A DNA stretch of 64,000 bases, from positions 94,747,358 through 94,811,357 of the forward strand of contig NC_088782.1 in the NCBI RefSeq assembly GCF_958450345.1, in the 5' to 3' direction. Below, piece after piece: positions 36,011 through 46,117 of this stretch. Position numbers and translations under genes: made by a program. Origin of the DNA: Calliphora vicina. Lineage: Eukaryota; Arthropoda; Insecta; Diptera; Calliphoridae. Position 1 is the stretch's first letter; each line of letters starts with the position of its first letter. The notes under the pieces are model-generated. The model did not search any database. It had not been told where the DNA came from and saw nothing but the letters and a program-made list of their open reading frames with translations.

Positions 36011-36600
36011 ATTGGTCAAGATCTTTAAGCAATAACGCACAAGACCCACACCATCATCATCAACGTCGTCGCCCTCAGCAAAAACAACAACAACAACCAC
36101 AACAGCAACTGAAGCCACAACGGCAACCACAACAGCAATCACCACCCGAGTACCATTATGGCACAGAAGATGAGCAACAAATTGACTGTGATAGTATTGA
36201 TGCGGCAGCAGTGAATGAACTTTCATTGCTTTTGCTGGCCGAATTGCGTGCTGCCAAAACCCGCAATCTCACCTGTACCGAAGTCTCATTACCCAGTGAT
36301 CTCACCCAACGCATAGCCACCGATATAGTGCGTGTCTCGGAACGTGAACCCTGCGGCATACGTGGCTGTACCGTGTTTGTTGAATACGAGGAGGAAATCA
36401 ATAATGTTAAGCGTATTGCCAAGTTAAAAATAGATCCCGAAATGGTGCCTACCTTTGAGGTGTATTTAACTTTGCGCCAAGACAAACGTGGTTGGACCTC
36501 TCTGTTGCCCCAGTTCATAAAGGGTCTATCACGGACCATAACCATAAGTCCCGATTATACCATCAATAAGCGTAAACTCTATTCTCACGACAGTAATTAA
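36011..36600 (+). CDS. scyl: Scylla-like RTP801/REDD-family protein, exon 2
   Basis: Exon 2 carries residues 25-220 of a 220-residue product. Residues 36-70 are a His/Gln/Arg/Pro low-complexity stretch (HHHHQRRRPQQKQQQQ). An acidic linker follows (about 71-90), then the RTP801 C-terminal domain (about 92-216) with LTCTEVSLPSDLT, ACGIRGC-like CGIRGCTVFVEY, FEVYLTLRQDKRGWTSLLPQ and RTITISPDYTI. These are diagnostic of Drosophila Scylla (about 280 residues) rather than Charybde. Scylla and Charybde act in the cytoplasm upstream of TSC to inhibit TOR signalling and growth, and scylla is induced by hypoxia. That role is known from Drosophila and inferred here. The N-terminal part is shorter than in Drosophila. 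The acceptor TTTTTAG|ATTGG fixes the exon start; the in-frame ATG at 35980 lies in the intron. Stop TAA at 36598-36600. Confidence 0.9.
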
Positions 36601-36955
36601 GCGTCAGAGCTTCAAATATGTAGTAAGAAAAGAGCAATAGAGCTAATAGAGAGTTGGCTAGATCGGTACAGAGAGTGAGAGAGATAGAGATTAAAGCTCT
36701 TTGTTTTAATTATAATTTTTTTATTATTATTATAAAAAGCTTCTATTTATGAAGCGTTAAGTATTTTTTTTTTTGGAAACAAATTACTAGGAGTCTTTGT
36801 GATATAGAAATGCTCCTTAAAAAAAACAACCATTAAAATTGAAAGCAAGGCAAAGAGAAGATAATTGAACTCATGAAATGAGTTCAATGTGTTAAACAGT
36901 AAAAAACTTCAAAAATACATAGATTTAGGTTAAGAAAAACAAATTAAATTTTATT

Positions 36956-36961
36956 AATAAA
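36956..36961 (+). terminator. Poly(A) signal candidate of the scylla-like gene
   Basis: AATAAA about 355 bases after the stop. Further AATAAA sites follow (for example near 37,303), so longer 3' UTRs are possible. Confidence 0.4.
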
Positions 36962-38429
36962 ACAAAATACATTAAAGTATTTTGAATTCATCCCACCTAT
37001 ACTCACCACTGTTATAAAATCATAAATTCGAAATGAGTGTTTTTATTTTCAAAATATTTATCGTTTTTTTTTGTAATACGAGTAATTGCTGTGTGTACTC
37101 ATTATTTGCAGTGCTCTTAGTATTTGTGCAAAAGAGTTTTAAAATTGTTTTTTATATTTAAATTTAAATTCAATTAAATGTTTGGGGCAACTGGTCAGAA
37201 CAGTGTTTTTCAGTTCAAGTGTTTCACTAATCGGTTATTCGTTTTAATTATATGTAAAACACGTGGTGATGTGTTGTTAAATATTATTGTTAGGAATTGG
37301 AAATAAAATATTTAATACATAAGCAAACGAATTATTTGGCTAACAAATAATTGTTTGATGATCTCAGGCATTATTGACAAATTGTAACAACATTTTTTAC
37401 AGCCAATAAAAATCATTTAAATCTTAAAAAAAAAAATACATCAACATTAAAAAATAATTATTATTTTCAAAAATTTTCTTTAAAAAAAAACCATTCATTA
37501 AACCTTCAAAATCGAATAATTGAAAACACTTAAATTAAAACCGATAAAGAAAAACCATAAAAAACACATTCGAGTTCTCAGTCTCCTACAGCACACAAGC
37601 AACTCACACCCAAAAACAAAAAAAAAACATAAAAACATTTTCGGACTAAAATAATTAAAAAACCAACAAATAAAAATCGCTTGAAATAAAAGCGACAATA
37701 TAAATAAAGAAAAAAAATAAACTCATGAAAAATGTGATACTGATTAAGTTTTTAGTATTTAAGTACTAATGAACTATTAAACAAAACAAAAAAAAAACTA
37801 TAAGAATAAAACAACAGTGAATGATTTATTTAAATAATTAACAAAACTGCGTTGCTGGTTAAACTGCAGTTAAATTATTTTCTGTTTTAATATCCAACAA
37901 AAAAATACAATACAATTCAAAAAAATCAAACAAAATTTCTAAATGTTCTCATTATTGTATAATAAATTAAAATCACACACACACTACAACCTAAAAATTT
38001 TCAATTTTGTAAAAAAATAGTATGTTTTCTTAATAAATTATTTAAATTGCTTGCTAATTAAAAAGTAAATTATTGTAGTAACATATAAATTGGTTTGTAT
38101 TTATAAAATTTTTTGAGATATTTGCATAAACCTATAGTTTTTTTCTTTTTTTTTGTATTTATATCAAACAAATAATTAATAATTTTTAATTATAATCAAA
38201 ATATTAACTGTAATCATGTATGTATGTTATTTATAAGTGTTTTTTATATTTAAAAAAGAAAATTAAAAAAAAATAAACAAAATAAAAATTATTACATTTT
38301 TTGCAAATATTTTGCAAAAACTTGTTAACAAAATAATAAAAATCAATACTGTTTTTTTATTTTAATCAACAATAGAATACCGATGATTTGTGAAAATTAT
38401 CTATTCATCATCGATTCAGGTTTTTTGGA
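36962..38429. other. Intergenic or distal 3' UTR, nothing recognised
   Basis: Very A/T-rich, with poly-A runs and no open frames of interest. Confidence 0.5.
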
Positions 38430-38548
38430 AACGAAATAAATCCAAATATATATTAAAATCAAGATAGTCCTGGTTTTTATTATATCTAAGTCATTTGGGA
38501 TCGATTTTCCATCAGATATTTGGGGCCATCGGAAAGTTGTTTTTAACA
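38430..38548 (-). repeat. Dispersed repeat family B, fragment
   Basis: AAAATCAAGATAGTCCTGG, ATATCTAAGTCATTTGGGA and CAGATATTTGGGGCCATCGG correspond to the family B body seen at 8,190-8,310. Confidence 0.5.
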
Positions 38549-39094
38549 TAGGGTAAAAAGGGGGGACATTTGTCAACACCGATTAACTTGAAAACAGAGC
38601 AAAAGATTTGGTTAAATTACCATTTTTTTTCGTTTATCGATCATGTACCATCCCTCAAAGTTTGACAGTTTCATTTTACATATGGGCAATTCCACGAGAA
38701 TGAAAACGCGAAAACCCTTGAAACTTTTTTTCATGATGATTTGAATAGGAGAAAACGCTAAAATATTACTATGTTTTATTGGCAAAAATAATAGTTTAAA
38801 CTGACTATATATATTTTTTTAATTTTATTGGCATGTTTTAGGCTAAAATTGCGGTTAAAACTAAGTTCCGATTTAGCATAATTATGAAATGAATTTTGAC
38901 TCTGATTGTTTATTTGCTATTATAAAATTGTTTACTGAAACCGAATATACATATATTTTCCATTAATTTTTTTAGTTTTTGTATACATATATTTAGAAAA
39001 TATATATTGTTTTATTATAAGAGAAAAATCTGTCACGTACGGTATGTCACGTACGATATTAAATATTATTTATTATAAAATCATCCAAAGATTG

Positions 39095-39493
39095 CTATAC
39101 CCTACACCACCATAGTGGGGAGGGTATAATGCGTTTGTGCAGATGTTTTAACGCCCAAAAATATTATTCTAACGCCCACCTTAAAGTATACCGATCGACT
39201 TAGAATCACTTGCTGAGTCTGGCTGGCTGTCCATGTAAACATTGGTCGCAATTTTGAAGATATTTCGATCAAATTTGGTACATATTATTTTTTCGGCACA
39301 AGGACCTAGCCTATTGAAACTGGCTGAAATCGGTCCACTATTTCACCTAGCCCCCATACAAATATCCTTCCAAAATTTTAATTTATATATGCATCTCCAC
39401 AAATTCCGCTGCAAATATGTTCTATATATACAAAATTCATGTCACCAAATTTTGTTACGATCGGTCCGTAATTAGTATAGCACCCATATAGAC
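39095..39493 (+). repeat. Dispersed repeat family A, copy 3, left part
   Basis: Starts TATACCCTACACCACCATAG with its hairpin, and follows the family order to CCCATATAGAC at 39493, where a foldback element has inserted. Resumes at 41612. Confidence 0.8.
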
Positions 39494-41611
39494 TAGGGTG
39501 GCCCTTAATAAACGAAAGTTGGATTTTGGCCATTCTCACCCTCCAGTTTGGTGAACATTAGCAAAAAAATCATCCTGAAAAAATTTTAGGTAAATCGGTT
39601 GGGGTTAAGACGTGCCGCAAGCCCTCTGAAGTTTTGAGATGCATTTACAAGGGGAAAAAATGCATTTTTTTCAGTTTTTGTAAAAATTTTGCCATTAAAA
39701 AATTACTTTTGTAATTTAATTTAAAAGAATCGAAATGTGTACGTAATTGTCGTTCTAATGAGACATAAAAAACAGAAATCGGTCAAAAAATGTTAAAGTT
39801 ATTAAAAATTCGCCAGGCCATTAACGTGTCTCAGGCCACTAGAACATGAAATGTAGGAACAAAATTAACATATTTTGAGAAATATTAAAATAAAAGCTCA
39901 TTTTTACTTAAAATATGTCCATATTTACTTGTATATGAGTTTTTGTCTTCGTAGGATACGGTTAACCTATTCTTAGGTATGAACAAAAAAAATTAATTTT
40001 TTTAACGGCAGTTTCAAAACTCCATTTTCAAATTTTTAAAAATTTTGTTAAACAAATTTCAGAATTTTTTGATCATCTCATTGGGATTTATTAAGAGTAT
40101 AATAGGGAATTAAATCGTGAAAAAATTATGAAAATATCTCTTATAGTTTTTCCGTACCTGCGATTTAAATTTTGAAATTTTCGAGAAAAACCAATTATTT
40201 GGCAATTTTTAGGCCAATGAGCTCTATTTCCTTACTCTTATGAATTTTAAGTAAAACCTATTCAGAATATCATAGTCCAGATAATTCAAAATATACTCTG
40301 AAACTTCTACTAAAATCGGAAGACGTTAACCCTTAAATCGTGAAGGTCAAAGGTAAAATTTTTCAATATTTGGAATTTCTCTTGGAAAGATTTCGAAATG
40401 ATCGAAATGTTGTATATTTTTGGGCCGATTTTGATGAAATTTAACAAAAATATAACATAAACTCTAGGGTTTATAATAACAGCACAAGAATGGAAATTAA
40501 CGCTTAATGGCACTTGGGGTTAAAATGACACCAAACTTTTAAAATCATAATTTTTTATGGTTTTAGAAGTTTGGGGTCATTTTAACACCAAGTGCTATAT
40601 AGGGTTAATTTTAATTTTTCTGCTGCTTTTGTAAATACTAGGCTTTGTGTTATATTTTTGTTAAATTTCATCAAAATCGGCCCAAAAATATACAACATTT
40701 CGAACATTTCAAAATCTTTCCAAGAGAAATTCCAAATATTGAAAAATTTGACCTTTGACCTTCACGATTTAAGGGTTAACGTTTTTTGATTTTAGTAAAA
40801 GTTTCAGAGTATATTTAGAATTATCTGGACTATAATATTCTAATTAAGTTTTGCTTAAAATTCATAAGAGTAAGAAAATAGAGCTCATTGGCCTAAAAAT
40901 TGCCAAATAATTGGTTTTTCTCGAAAATTTCAAAATTTAAATCGCAGGTACGGAAAAACTATAAGAGATATTTTCATAATTTTTTCACGATTTAATTCCC
41001 TATTATACTCTTAATAAATCCCAATGAGATGATCAAAAAATTCTGAAATTTGTTTAACAAAATTTTTAAAAATTTGAAAATGGAGTTTTGAAACTGCCGT
41101 TAAAAAAATTAATTTTTTTTGTTCATACCTAAGAATAGGTTAACGGTATCCTACGAAGACAAAAACTCATATACAAGTAAATATGGACATATTTTAAGTA
41201 AAAATGAGCTTTTATTTTAATATTTCTCAAAATATGTTAATTTTGTTCCAACATTTCTTGTTCTAGTGGCCTGAGACACGTTAATGGCCTGGCGAATTTT
41301 TAATAACTTTAAAATTTTTTAACCGATTTCTGTTTTTTATGTCTCATTAGAACGACAATTACGTACACATTTCGATTCTTTTAAATTGAATTACAAAAGT
41401 AATTTTTTAATGGCAAAATTTTTACAAAAACTGAAAAAAATGAATTTTTTCCCCTTGTAAATGCATCTCAAAACTTCAGAGGGCTTGCGGCACGTCTTAA
41501 CCCCAACCGATTTACCTAAAATTTTTTCAGGATGATTTTTTTACTAATGTTCACCAAACTGGGGGGTGAGAATGGCCAAAATCCAACTTTCGTTTATTAA
41601 GGGCCACCCTA
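39494..41611. mobile_element. 2.1-kb hAT-type foldback element, perfect 8-bp duplication
   Basis: An almost perfect palindrome: arms of about 1,045 bp meet near 40,550 around a ~25-base spacer (AAAATCATAATTTTTTATGG). It starts TAGGGTGGCCCTTAATAAAC and ends with the reverse complement. The flanks are ATATAGAC (39486-39493) and ATATAGAC (41612-41619), an exact 8-bp duplication with T at 2 and A at 7. Together with the TAGGG terminus this indicates mobilisation by a hAT transposase. Removing it restores a continuous family A copy. It has no transposase. The 40310-40513 and 40592-40789 frames are the same arm translated from either side. Confidence 0.9.
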
Positions 41612-41892
41612 ATATAGACCCGTTTCCGAAAATCACTTTAACGTGCATAAATCGCTTAATAATGTTGGTATACACACAAAATTCAACATAGTTAACTTTA
41701 ATATAGACATAAATCACACGACCTAATTTCATGCTGATACATCCATAATTGGTCATAGCACCCATATAAGGCCCATTTCCGAAAATCACTCAAAAATATA
41801 AATTATTTAAATTTAAAAAGAAAAATGTTTTTGCTCTTTTACTTAGTGTAGGGTATTATATGGTCGGGCTTGACCGACCATACTTTTTACTT
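41612..41892 (+). repeat. Dispersed repeat family A, copy 3, right part
   Basis: Continues with TATAGACCCGTTTCCGAAAA, AACGTGCATAAATCGCTTAA, ATAAATCACACGACCTAATT and the terminal hairpin GGTCGGGCTTGACCGACC, ending TTTTTACTTGTTTTT. Confidence 0.8.
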
Positions 41893-42142
41893 GTTTTTAT
41901 TTAAATACGACGGATTGTAAAGGAAAAATATTTAGTTTAGTGTAAGAAATTAAAAGAAAACATAACGCCTCTCACGATTCGAAAATTTTCGCATATTTCT
42001 GCATGTACCTCAAAATGACTTCCGTTTTATGTCACGTACTATATACCATTATTTCTCTCGACATTTTGGGCAACAATGTTTCGAAAGAACATTGTTGTCC
42101 ACCCTCTGAATGGAACATAAAGCCCAAATTATTTTTCAGATA

Positions 42143-42759
42143 CACTCAGGTCTCGTTTTATGCGGATTCAAATTTATGCGATTTTTAAATTAAAGATTTT
42201 TTTTAGAATTTTAATAGATTTTGAAATTTTAAATGTTTTTTTTAATCTTTTTTACTGTTAAATTAAACCAAGTTTACATCACTAATATAATCGTTATATT
42301 TTGTTTTATTTTACAAAATAAAATTCTTAATATGGATCCAGATATGGAAAGAGCATTGAATATTCAACGTGGAATGAATTCGATGATCTCGTACCCTATT
42401 CACGAGATAAATTCTAGTGATGAAAATGATATTTTACCATATGATGACAATATGGTTATAGCATCTACTGATGAAAGTGACGTTGAACCAATTCCACAAC
42501 GTTGAAGACAATTATTCAGTGATTCAGATTAATCATCATTAATCAGAATTTTCTTAAGAAATTTTTTAGCTTATTATTTTCTGTTTTTCTGTATTTTTCT
42601 GTATATTATATTTTTGTATTGATTTTTGAATTAATGCGGTTTTTCAGAATTTTGGAACGAATCATTAGTTTTTATATGAAGCTAGAGTATCGTTTTATGC
42701 GAATTCAATTTATGCGATTTTTTTGGAATGCATCTATCGCATAAAACGAGACCTGAGTG
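42143..42759 (+). mobile_element. Pogo/Tigger-type element with 22-bp inverted repeats
   Basis: The first 22 bases, beginning CACTCAGGTCTCGTTTTATG, are exactly repeated in reverse at the other end. TA flanks both sides (42141-42142 and 42760-42761). A sub-terminal block (CGTTTTATGCGGATTCAAAT on the left) is repeated directly before the right end. Inside, 42332-42505 encodes a 57-residue acidic frame (MDPDMERALNIQRGMNSM..INSSDENDILPYDDN) that looks like the C-terminal tail of a pogo/Tigger transposase. The catalytic domain is deleted. Confidence 0.75.
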
Positions 42760-43132
42760 TACTCTTATTTTTCAAAATCTATTCCACTTTATGGACGTAT
42801 AAATGTCACGTGTGATGATATGGAATTGTCCATATGATACAGACATACATAATTAATTGTTTTTCTAAAATTCCCGTTGTAAGTATTGTTTGTGCCAAAT
42901 TTTTTAATTTTTGTTATTCAAAAAATATATTAATATATTGATGTTCTAACATATAATAATAGTGCTCAAAATGGGAAAATAATTGTTTTGATAACTAAAT
43001 TAGCAGTGTGAAAAAAAATTATTGTACATAACTTCTCCTGGGGCTCATTCGCCAGATGCCTTGTGGGGTGGTTTCGCCCGGTATTGTTTTATGGTAACCG
43101 AATAAAGTGGTGACTGGTCCCCTTCTACCCTA

Positions 43133-44396
43133 CATGTTGATAGACGGTGATAGTTATATCAACATTCTTATCTATAAGAATCCGTTATATAAATAAAGTG
43201 TGGTTGCAAATTAATAATGTTAATAAATTTCAAAGAAATGGCTATTGCAAGCAAATTTTTGGAGAAATTCCAATTGGTTTCATCGAAATAAGATCTAAAA
43301 ATTGCTCAAAATATTATTTGGTGGTTCTATGATTCAACCCAACTAATCGAAACTTATCGGTTTTATATACAATCTAGGATTATATTCTTCATGAAATAAA
43401 CAAAAAATTAGATTGGATTTCATAAGTCAAATGTATATTTTTTTATCGTTTTTCAAACCGATTCCGATAATGATTGGATTCTATGACAACACCGATTATT
43501 TAAAAAAAAAAATTGCTTGACATGTCTATATCAATTAAAAATTTCTTTTTAGTAATTTCTGAAGCCACTTCTGTTAAGTCTGTTTTTTGGATTTTTCTAA
43601 TATTATCCCAATTTCTAATAAAAATATAATTTTTTGTAGTCGAATATATTGTCCTGATAAAATTTTTTTTCGCGAATTTGTTATTGAAATAGCATGCAAA
43701 AGAGTTGTATTACTGGTCTGAATATTGAAAACTATGTGTTTTTCATAATTTCAATTTCTTTCGAAATTTACTACCAGCAATCGAAAATTAACAATTTTTG
43801 CTTCAAAAAAAGTTAAGATTTTTTAAAAAAAATTTATAAATTTTTATTTTGCTTTTAACTATAGATTTTGTAACTTTATATACAATTTCAAGATGATAGA
43901 TTTAACGTATCTACTATCGTTATCTCAAAATAGTAATAATAATTTTAAAACTTAACTGTTTAATAGATAGCATAATTTTAATAGTCTAGTCTACGAAATA
44001 TTGGATATTGAGTGTTCTATAGTTAATTGTTTTGTGTTCCTTCACAAGATATAAATGCATATTTTTTTAAAATTAAGGCACATATTTTCCAATAATTAAT
44101 ACATGATAATTCGCCCCCTATTCATAGAATTTTCATATGCTTTATAACATTTCAGTTTCATTTGTTAAAATTTGTCCATACTTGTAAAGTGTCAAGCTGA
44201 ACAAAGTTTTGCTAACCAAAGGGGTCGACTTTTATACCCTGTATCTAACTTTGTATTCTAACAATGTGGCGACAAATTTCATCATCATTTTGCAATCCGA
44301 AAAGTAGTTCCGAAGATTACCATTTGTTTTTCTATTGACTCAAATGTGCGCAAAATCAAACATTTTGAGAAATGGTCTCCTTAAACAAACTAAACT
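43133..44396. other. Intergenic DNA, nothing recognised
   Basis: No gene supported. The 61-codon frame at 43147-43332 has no recognisable motif. Confidence 0.5.
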
Positions 44397-44400
44397 TTAA

Positions 44401-44806
44401 CACATTGACTGCCACGTCGGACACATATGTGTGACACTACACTATGCGGTTTACGCCACGTCGGACTCATATGTCCGACACGAATATTATTCTCTAGCCA
44501 TGTCAGACAATAGTGCTGGATTTTACGAATTTTTTCGATGTTGGAAGTACCTCATCAAAACTGTAATCTTCACATTCTTCATCACTTTCTGAACTTGTAC
44601 TGAGTATTTTTTCTAACTCAGTATCCCATAAAAAATTCCTTTTCGCCATTTCGTAAGACCCTCTTATTTATAAAAAAAATATGTTTCTAAGCAGTAAATA
44701 TTACTGACAGTTTTTTACAATATTGACGTTTTCGAAAAGATTACGCAAAGAAAATGCTGTGGCCCCCAGCATCCTACTTGCTGAAAGTACCTTGGCAGTC
44801 AATGTG
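44401..44806 (-). mobile_element. 406-bp piggyBac-type MITE
   Basis: Flanked by TTAA on both sides (44397-44400, 44807-44810), with perfect 14-bp inverted ends CACATTGACTGCCA. The left sub-terminal region repeats a CGTCGGAC..CATATGT motif twice. The interior keeps the beginning of a transposase gene (separate entry). TTAA target and ends are diagnostic of piggyBac. Confidence 0.9.
44503..44649 (-). pseudogene. N-terminal fragment of piggyBac transposase
   Basis: A 48-codon frame starting MAKRNFLWDTELEKILSTSS followed by an acidic ESDEECEDYSFDE stretch, typical of the acidic N-terminus of piggyBac transposases. It runs into a stop at the deletion point. The DDD catalytic core and the Cys-rich domain are absent, so it is inactive. 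It shows this MITE arose by internal deletion of a full element. Confidence 0.7.
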
Positions 44807-44814
44807 TTAATTAT

Positions 44815-45840
44815 AGTTGGAAACAATAACTCACAATGAAATAATTACCATCAAAAATGAAATAATTCCCAAACTTGAAAAATTAAATAACTACCAAAGC
44901 GTAAAGTGAAATTACTCCCAATAATCGGCATTTTCATAATTTTAAAAATATTACTCCCAAAAAAGCGAAATAACTCCCAATGAAATAAATCCCCTAAGAA
45001 ATGAAATAATTCCCAAACCGAAGCAATTTATTTATGTAATCTAAAAATCAAAAAAACTACAAAAGTGAAATTATTTTTCGCTTACCAAACATTTTTTGCA
45101 TTGCGGGCCATGGCGCAAAGTTTTACTCCTCTGGGATGTGTCAAAAACTGGCTTCACTCAGAAAATTTGTTTGGCATTGCCGGCCTACGGCCGTGCGCTA
45201 AGGTTTTCTCCACTGGGGTGTTTCAAAAACTGGCTTCACTCAAAAAACGTTTTTGCATTGCAGGCCTTCGGCCGTGCCATAAGGTTTTCTCCTCTGGGAT
45301 GTATCAAAAACTGGCTTCGCTCTGAAAAGTTATTTTTCATTGCAGGCCTTCGGCCGTGCGCAAAGGTTTTCAATTCCAGGGTGTATCAAAATCTGGCTTC
45401 GCTCAGAAAAGATTTCTTTCATTGCAGAAAGGTTTTATAATATTTCAGAAAGCCGATTTTCATTTCGCACCGGATTAAGAAATCGTTGCAACCTGACAAA
45501 GGCCGACGATGTAAAAAGAATCTTTTTTTGAGCGAAGCCGGTTTTTGATATTTATGGGTTATGCTTTTGAAAGTAGAACCCAACAAAAATGAAATAACTC
45601 CCAATACAGTGAAATAACTCCTAATTCCCCAAAAAAATTAAATAAAACCCAACAAAAATTTCATTGGGAATTGTTTCATTGGGAGTTATTGCATTATTAA
45701 ATAACTCCCAACATTCATAGTGTTTCATAATGAAATAAGTCCTATGTTGTATGAAAAATTTGTTGGGTGTTATATCATTTTTTTGTGGGGTGTTATTTCA
45801 TTTGGGAGTTATTTCACGGTACCTCACGGTTTTAATTAAC
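44815..45840. repeat. Foldback region of AAATAACTCCCAA repeats
   Basis: Imperfect short units (GAAATAACTCCCAA) run forward from 44,827 to 45,020 and at 45,575-45,640, and in reverse (TTGGGAGTTATTTCAT) from 45,650 to 45,825. They enclose a four-copy minisatellite. Non-coding. Confidence 0.65.
45088..45440 (+). repeat. 82-bp minisatellite, four copies
   Basis: CTGGCTTC recurs at 45148, 45230, 45311 and 45393 (spacing 82, 81, 82). Each unit contains the palindrome GGCCTTCGGCC or a variant, GTTTTCTCCTCTGGGGTGT and TTCGCTCAGAAAAG. An inverted part-unit (GAGCGAAGCCGGTTTTTGAT) lies at 45,532-45,551. The same unit occurs at 11.2 kb. Confidence 0.85.
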
Positions 45841-46117
45841 ATAAATAGAACTAATTCGTAATTGATTACAGCACCAATATTCGGACTACATCTGAAAACC
45901 ATTTAAACATTCCCATAAACGGAAATTGTATTAAAGTTGACAAATTGAATAATAAACTTATTTTTTTAACATTTTGCTTAAAAAAACTGGTTCTAGACTG
46001 GTTTTGATCCTAAAGTACTTGTGAAAAGTTTTCTGGGAACCACTTCTTTGGTACTAGTTGTTTCTAGACTATTTCTATAGATCATTTATTAGTTCCGAAA
46101 AAATTTCATGGCACCAA

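Larger units (their letters stand above)
38549..43132. mobile_element. Element E, copy 2, expanded by nested insertions
   Basis: The left end TAGGGTAAAAAGGGGGGAC pairs with the right end, reversed TAGGGTAGAAGGGGACCAG. Sub-terminal AACACCGATTAACTTG.AAACAGAG matches the 8,565-8,600 end of copy 1, and CGCCAGATGCC..TTTCGCCCGGTATTG matches copy 1 near 7,630-7,670. The interior has been filled by a family A element with a foldback inside it, and by a pogo-type element. No 8-bp duplication is seen. Confidence 0.5.

Noticed and set aside
36156..36545. 129-codon antisense frame over the scylla-like exon
   Set aside because: Shadow of the well-supported plus-strand coding exon.
45088..45440. CRISPR-like regular repeats
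   Set aside because: Contiguous 82-bp minisatellite units without distinct spacers, in a eukaryotic genome.
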